From Megaleporinus macrocephalus (taxonomy: Eukaryota > Chordata > Actinopteri > Characiformes > Anostomidae), in the NCBI GenBank assembly GCA_021613375.1, contig CM038704.1, positions 31,186,582-31,250,581 on the forward strand: 64,000 nucleotides of DNA, given 5' to 3'. Positions within the stretch are counted from its first letter, which is position 1. Every line of letters starts with the position of its first letter. Below are positions 58,950 to 64,000 of this stretch, piece by piece. Both the position numbers and the translations under genes were made by a program. The notes beneath the pieces are model-generated. The model was given only the letters and a program-made list of their open reading frames with translations, searched no databases and was not told where the DNA came from.

Positions 58950-61900
58950 CAACTTTGAGCTGATTTTAAATAAAATCCTTATGCTTTGAACGATCCTAAC
59001 CCTTAATAACCATTCTTTTATCTAAACGAATAGTCAAATATTCCATTTTGACACCACCAAAACAATCACAAGTCTACCAAAACTTTACCAAATGTTTCAG
59101 TAGTCTAGTAAAAAGAGTCAGTATACAGAGACAGTCTCACAACAGCCCAAAAAGGGTCTTGCCACAGACAAACTGTTATCAAACTCATCCTTAGTGCTAT
59201 TGAACCTTCTTACAGGCAGGTCTTTAAGGAATTAAGTTTTTTTTAAATGAGAAGTTTTTTCCAGGAACTATGTGTTCAAGGTAAGAATGATTTGATAACA
59301 GTGTGTGCTAGGGGGTCAAAGTGAAAAACTGCACAGCAAGTGATTTATTGGTGGAGAACTGAACTGGAAAGAACAAAAGCAAAACAAGGAAAAACTGCAA
59401 CACAACTCATAAATATAGTTTTGGTTCTGTTGCTGTTCTGCGCTTTCGGTCTCCGTCATTGCTGTTTTTTGGATCTGTTCTCAGGCAGATTGACTATTTT
59501 TAGTCGGTTTGAAGCTGTTGAAATTGTTTTCCGGCAGAGTTTGGAGAACCTGACTGGCACACTATTTATAAGAAAGAATGCAAGATTCCATGAGAAGACA
59601 ATCCTGTTAGAGGAATCAGCGCCTTCAGTGTTGTCCTCAAACGACCCAGCCACAAATTCCACTTCTTCGGTGTTGATTTCATTTTCAAAAATTGCACCGC
59701 TTTGCTGGGCTATTTTGGGACACAGACACAGCAGACTGTTTGCACTTAAAGTCTATCTTTTGCGATGGCAAAAACAGGATGTTTTGGGCAGTGGATGCTG
59801 TGGTCTGTATTAGCTGAGTGATTAATGGGCTGATTGGGTGAGGTTGCACGTTGTGATTGTGTCAGAGGATGTTTGCGTGTTCCTGCACACCACGTAAACA
59901 ATCATAATTTATCAGCCGAGCACAGCCACAGAGGAAGGATGTCATTACTACAGAGAGTTTGAGAACAGAAGAGGAGAGCAAAGCTGCTGTCAGCTGATTG
60001 GCGGCCCACTGAGCCCTGCGCCCAGAGATAACAGCATAATACAGCAGCGCGCTGAAGGATAATCAATCGGCTTCGCATCAGAGAAAACAAGGGCTGATGT
60101 GGACTTGCGTAATTCACACATCTTTCTGACTCACTCTCTCTATTCCACGTACAGGAAGGGGATTCCTCCATGTTTTTTAAGTTTCTGCATTATCCGATGG
60201 TTGAGGTGTAAACAAAAGTTAGAGTGGCTTGATGTGCAAATGCTTTATTGTTAAGGAACTTGCAGACGAATGTTTCTTTGCAGTGGAGGTGACAGAAACC
60301 AGGGGTTCAACTGACACACAAAACGACAAATCACATGTCTGCTACTTTGCATGCATCATAGTTAGGCCACAACTGTAACAGCTAATAAAACATTCCAATT
60401 TAAAGACAAAGCTAACGAAGACACAATGACTTGCAGCTACAGGTTATTACACATCAATGAAAGCATAATTGTAGAAATACAATGAATACATAATGTATAC
60501 TGTATTCCATTTGTGCTAATACATCACCCTTATCATATACACAACACACACTAAATATCAGTGACATTCAGAAATAAATACAGGTACATGATAATGATTA
60601 ATGCTGCAAATATGTAAATTATACAAGAGTTAACTTACTCAGTCGTTGAGTATATGAATGTGTTGTGTGCAACTTTATTTTTGAATCGATTCATGTAACT
60701 ATCAAGTTGTTTGACAACTTTCTACACGTACAACTAGTTGCATCAAAGTCTTACCATGTAAAGCCAACGTAAAAAAGTTCACAAATAAAATTTGGGGCAA
60801 AGAGAGAGAGAAAGCAAGGCAGCTCTAGAACAGGGTGGAGGGAAGGCGTGGGAAGTTGTTGTTTTTAACTGCATCTATTATTATGCTCCGCCAGTGCACA
60901 CACTCATCGCTCTTTATATACCAAATCCCCCAGAGAGAAGAGAGAGAAAGAGCCTGGAAAAGTGACCCAATCACTGCTGCCTCAGTCATGCACAGGCAAA
61001 CCACTTAATTTATGGCATTCATTACAATAATGCCAACAAACAGACAAGAACCGGCACAACACGAGCACGTAAAATGGCATGTTAGATCGGCAGCTGTGTT
61101 GAGAGTGCGCTTTGAGGATTGCCTGAAGGATCTATTTTTCTCTCGTGACTGGAAGACAACTTCTCTCTTGACCTGTTTGTGGGTCTTTTTCAGCACAAAG
61201 CCTTCAGGTGATTCTTTAAAATATGCTCAGACTAACTTCGTCTCATGACTCAGAAGTGTCTGCTACACCAATGGATACTTGTAAGAGGTGAGGAAAAGTC
61301 AATGTTAAAGAGCAGAAATGAGGCTAGCCTCAGTGAGCTAATGATCTAGCTATGCAGACTTTGTAATAGCTGTTTTTTGGGAAGTCCAAGCATAAAGTAC
61401 ACAGACTTTCTCAATAATTGCCATGTCCAGCCTATACTGTAAAGAAATGTAGCTGAAGCACTGAAGTTATGCACTGTATTCTTTAACGACAGCAAATTTT
61501 AATAAAGCACAGTGCATTCTGTTTACATCTGTCACACAGGCAAACAGACACTATAGAATACACTTGTGATTTTTACACATAGAAACAATAACAGCACTGT
61601 AGTGTCCATATGTCCATATCTGTAGTGTCCATATGCCTGTGTGACGCTCACACATAGGAAGAGGAGTCAGATGACTTCAGCTTGTCTACAAATGCATGTG
61701 TGCAGCTGTCCATGAAGGGCTCAAAGCACAAAGATTGTGGCTATAAAAGTGAAATATACTCCACAACAGTAAAGAGATTCCATAAGAGCAAATATGAGTC
61801 ATTCTCACAGCCAATAAAGCTAACAAGCTTTTATCCTATTTTTTTTACCTTATAATATATATAATATATATATATATATACACACACCATATACCTAAAT

Positions 61901-62868
61901 CACACATTTGACTCTCAAATGGACTTGCTTACATGGTTCCTGACACTGGATGACATACTATTATCTACAAAAAAGTAGACAAAAATATGTTGCAGCCAGC
62001 TAAACCTACATTGCCTACTTTCAGGGTAAAAGGTAAAATTGTGCAAATTGTGAAAACTGTGTTTCTGCCTAACCTATTACTTTAGAGCTCCAACCAGGAA
62101 AAGCTGCACTAGCCCTGACTGATTTTAACAGCAGGGGCTCTTAACAACAACAACAACACTAAACCACACCCACTCAAAGACCCAGAGTTCGCTATAAATG
62201 CAGTCATGCCCCCCCTTTTGGCAATTCCTTCCTGGGGATTTAAGGCCAAGAAAAGAAGATTCATATTGTATTTGGTGGGTTTTAGGCTGTGCAAGGCTGG
62301 AGGGAGATGAAAGTGCTTCTCCAGGTATGCACCTGCCTCCATCAGCCTGCCAGAGCAGCCTAAACCAGAGACAGATTTCAAATACCGCAATCCACCCTCC
62401 CCACCACCACCACCATCATCATCTCTTTTCATGTCCAACCCTCTCTAATCATCCCCCTGTCTCTGCAGGTTGACCAGCTTGCTATACTCGTGTCTTGGTG
62501 GGGAGAAGGAGAGCGAGGGGGAGAAAAAAATGCAGCTAGAAGTAAACTGGTGGGTGGCATTCTACCGTTCTTGTGAGGGTGTTAGAGATGTGGAGTTGGG
62601 GGATGGTAGAGGACAAATACAATAAAGATAGAGTTTATGTTCAAACAGAGAGGTCACAACCAGCGCTAAAGACTAACCGTGAACTGTGAACCATGAATAG
62701 ACCAATACAAATGCCCCAAAATAACTTGGAAACACTTTTGATTCCACAGACTCACAATAAAAGTGAAGTGGGTTTTTTGTCCTTTCCTCTAAAGTTGCAA
62801 TTTTGGAGATATGTAATATGTAGTTGATGTCAACCCATTATGCCCTCATCTTATTTCATTAATGCAGA
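58950..62868. other. 5' intron sequence of tns1, no exon found
   Basis: Searched for the Cys/His pattern of the remaining C1 finger and for AG..GT-bounded frames; none was convincing. Unique balanced-composition blocks at 59.88-60.17 and 60.86-61.25 kb may be regulatory. Short TA (61855-61880) and AAC runs occur. Confidence 0.45.
59880..60170. promoter_or_regulatory. candidate conserved non-coding block
   Basis: A unique, GC-richer stretch with GATA-like AGATAACA, CAGCTGATTGGCGGCCCACT (E-box plus CCAAT-type) and TAATCAATCGG. The motifs are visible; function is inferred. Confidence 0.22.
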
Positions 62869-63800
62869 GTAGTGTGCAAAAGTCCATTTTACAACCCATA
62901 TTACCATCATCGACATTATATATACTCAGAAGACACGTGTAGGTTAATGTCAGGTTAATATACGTGCTGTAAATATTATAACCCCAGTTCCTTTAACCTG
63001 ACATCTAACTGTAAGTTTCTCTACAACAAATAATTTTACATCAAACAATGCTGAATTCCACAATGATGGAAAAGTACAAGTGAACGTCACTCTACACAAC
63101 AATATATAATACCAAGGTGTTCAGTATTTCATGTTCTGTTATTGCAACTTCTATTCTTTTAAGGAAGATTTCTTCATTTCTACAGGGATAAGTTCAGTCC
63201 TGATCCCAGTAATCCCAATCATAAATCAAGACTCATCAGTAAATAACACCTTACTACACAACTCCTGGGCAGACAGACAGCTTTTTTACTAGTCATTTTA
63301 AAGGGAGGGCTTCTTGACAGCTACACATCCTTTCAGAGATGTCTCACAGTGGAAGGATGGACAGAAGCACTTAGAAATTTGCACATCTAAAGTAAGAGTG
63401 GAGTAAAGCAAGAGAGTCTTTCCTTAGGTCCTGTTTATCTGATGGGACAGTTTGTGTGGTCTACCAGGTCCTGCTGGAATTTTAGTAATACATTTTTCTC
63501 TGTATACTGGATAGATTTTTTGAAATCTAGTTCTGGAAACGTTACTGTTTTCCTTATGTACATCAAATATCTTAAATCTTCTCAGCAATATCTCCTAAAA
63601 TATTAATAACATAATGCATTTAACGGCTGTTAAGTTCGACTGTAAATTCAATGAAGAGCAGTGCCTTGATTGTTTGCCAATGGTGGTCTTTTGTCAAGTC
63701 TTTTATTTTTGATTGTTTAAATTTTATCATAAATAGTTAGTTTTCACTAAATAAAGAAATGTCATCAGACTTGCATGTTTGGCCTTTCTTTTATAAAGGC
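62868..63800. mobile_element. degenerate DNA-transposon-like repeat, copy 2
   Basis: Colinear words with 42.7-43.7 kb: GACAGCTACACATCCTTTCA, GGAAGGATGGACAG, GTTTATCTGATGGGACAGTT and CTACCAGGTCCTGCTGG. No readable protein. The right limit is approximate. Confidence 0.5.
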
Positions 63801-64000
63801 ACTAATGTTTTCGTGGTCCATTTCAGCTTATATGCCAACCCCCCCAAAAAATTGTGATATGTAATTCACATTATAAATGTAAAATGTAATATTGTGATGT
63901 AATATTTTGCTCAGAATTTACAACCTCATATTGCTAAGCTTCTAATGAATCTTCCCATGAGACAGCAAAAGGGACAGAGTAAAGCAAGTCAGTATGTGTC

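Noticed and set aside
59340..59813. Open frame of 157 codons on the plus strand
   Set aside because: It begins at GTG rather than ATG, lies antisense to tns1, and shows no domain or splice context.
62109..62473. Open frames on both strands and a CTCTGCAG acceptor-like site
   Set aside because: The acceptor is on the strand opposite to tns1, the frames are low-complexity (Gly and His runs), and no C1-finger pattern is present.
1..64000. tRNA, rRNA or microRNA genes
   Set aside because: No tRNA box A/B pair with a cloverleaf, rRNA stretch or known microRNA precursor was recognised by eye; the intron hairpins found are imperfect and unassigned.

Overview
The window is vertebrate nuclear DNA, almost certainly from a teleost fish. 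It is AT-rich, about 96 % non-coding, full of Tc1/mariner copies of the kinds common in fish, hAT and LINE remnants, CA/CT/TA microsatellites and one 3-kb satellite. There is no operon structure and nothing prokaryotic.

One host gene was found: tensin-1 (tns1), on the minus strand, running from about 58.7 kb down through position 1 and leaving the window at both ends. Fifteen coding exons could be placed by hand. Every intron is bounded by GT..AG and every junction keeps phase, giving 2,626 nt (875 codons) with no stop. In transcription order they are 58664-58702, 55295-55336, 42861-42910, 41792-41963, 40418-40468, 40118-40240, 36342-36406, 35904-35987, 33346-33458, 32858-32918, 31454-31529, 29077-29206, 28882-28947, 26778-26894 and 1-1437. 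They encode the end of the C1 zinc finger, the short basic linker, the PTEN-like phosphatase-type domain (catalytic Cys replaced by Asn), the C2 domain and about 479 residues of the disordered central region. The N-terminal C1 exons (above 64 kb) and the C-terminal SH2-PTB part (below position 1) are outside. Two candidate alternative first exons lie in the 12.4-kb second intron, at 48.2 kb (phase-matched to the next exon) and 49.6 kb.

Layout: 1-1.4 kb is the giant tensin exon. From 1.4 to 26.8 kb is one 25-kb intron holding a 41-bp satellite (3.8-6.8 kb), a LINE fragment, a Tc1 element with a nonsense-broken transposase (14.8-16.4 kb), microsatellites and several regulatory-looking unique blocks. 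From 26.8 to 42.9 kb is the exon-dense phosphatase/C2 part. From 42.9 to 58.7 kb are two large introns with the candidate promoters, a three-layer nested transposon insertion (51.0-52.5 kb) and a Tc1 remnant (53.9-54.9 kb). From 58.7 to 64 kb is 5' intron sequence with no recognised exon.

I found no undescribed multi-gene system. The items most worth checking are the candidate internal tns1 promoters, the higher-order satellite, the nested insertion with two target-site duplications, and an RFX X-box-like site in intron 6.
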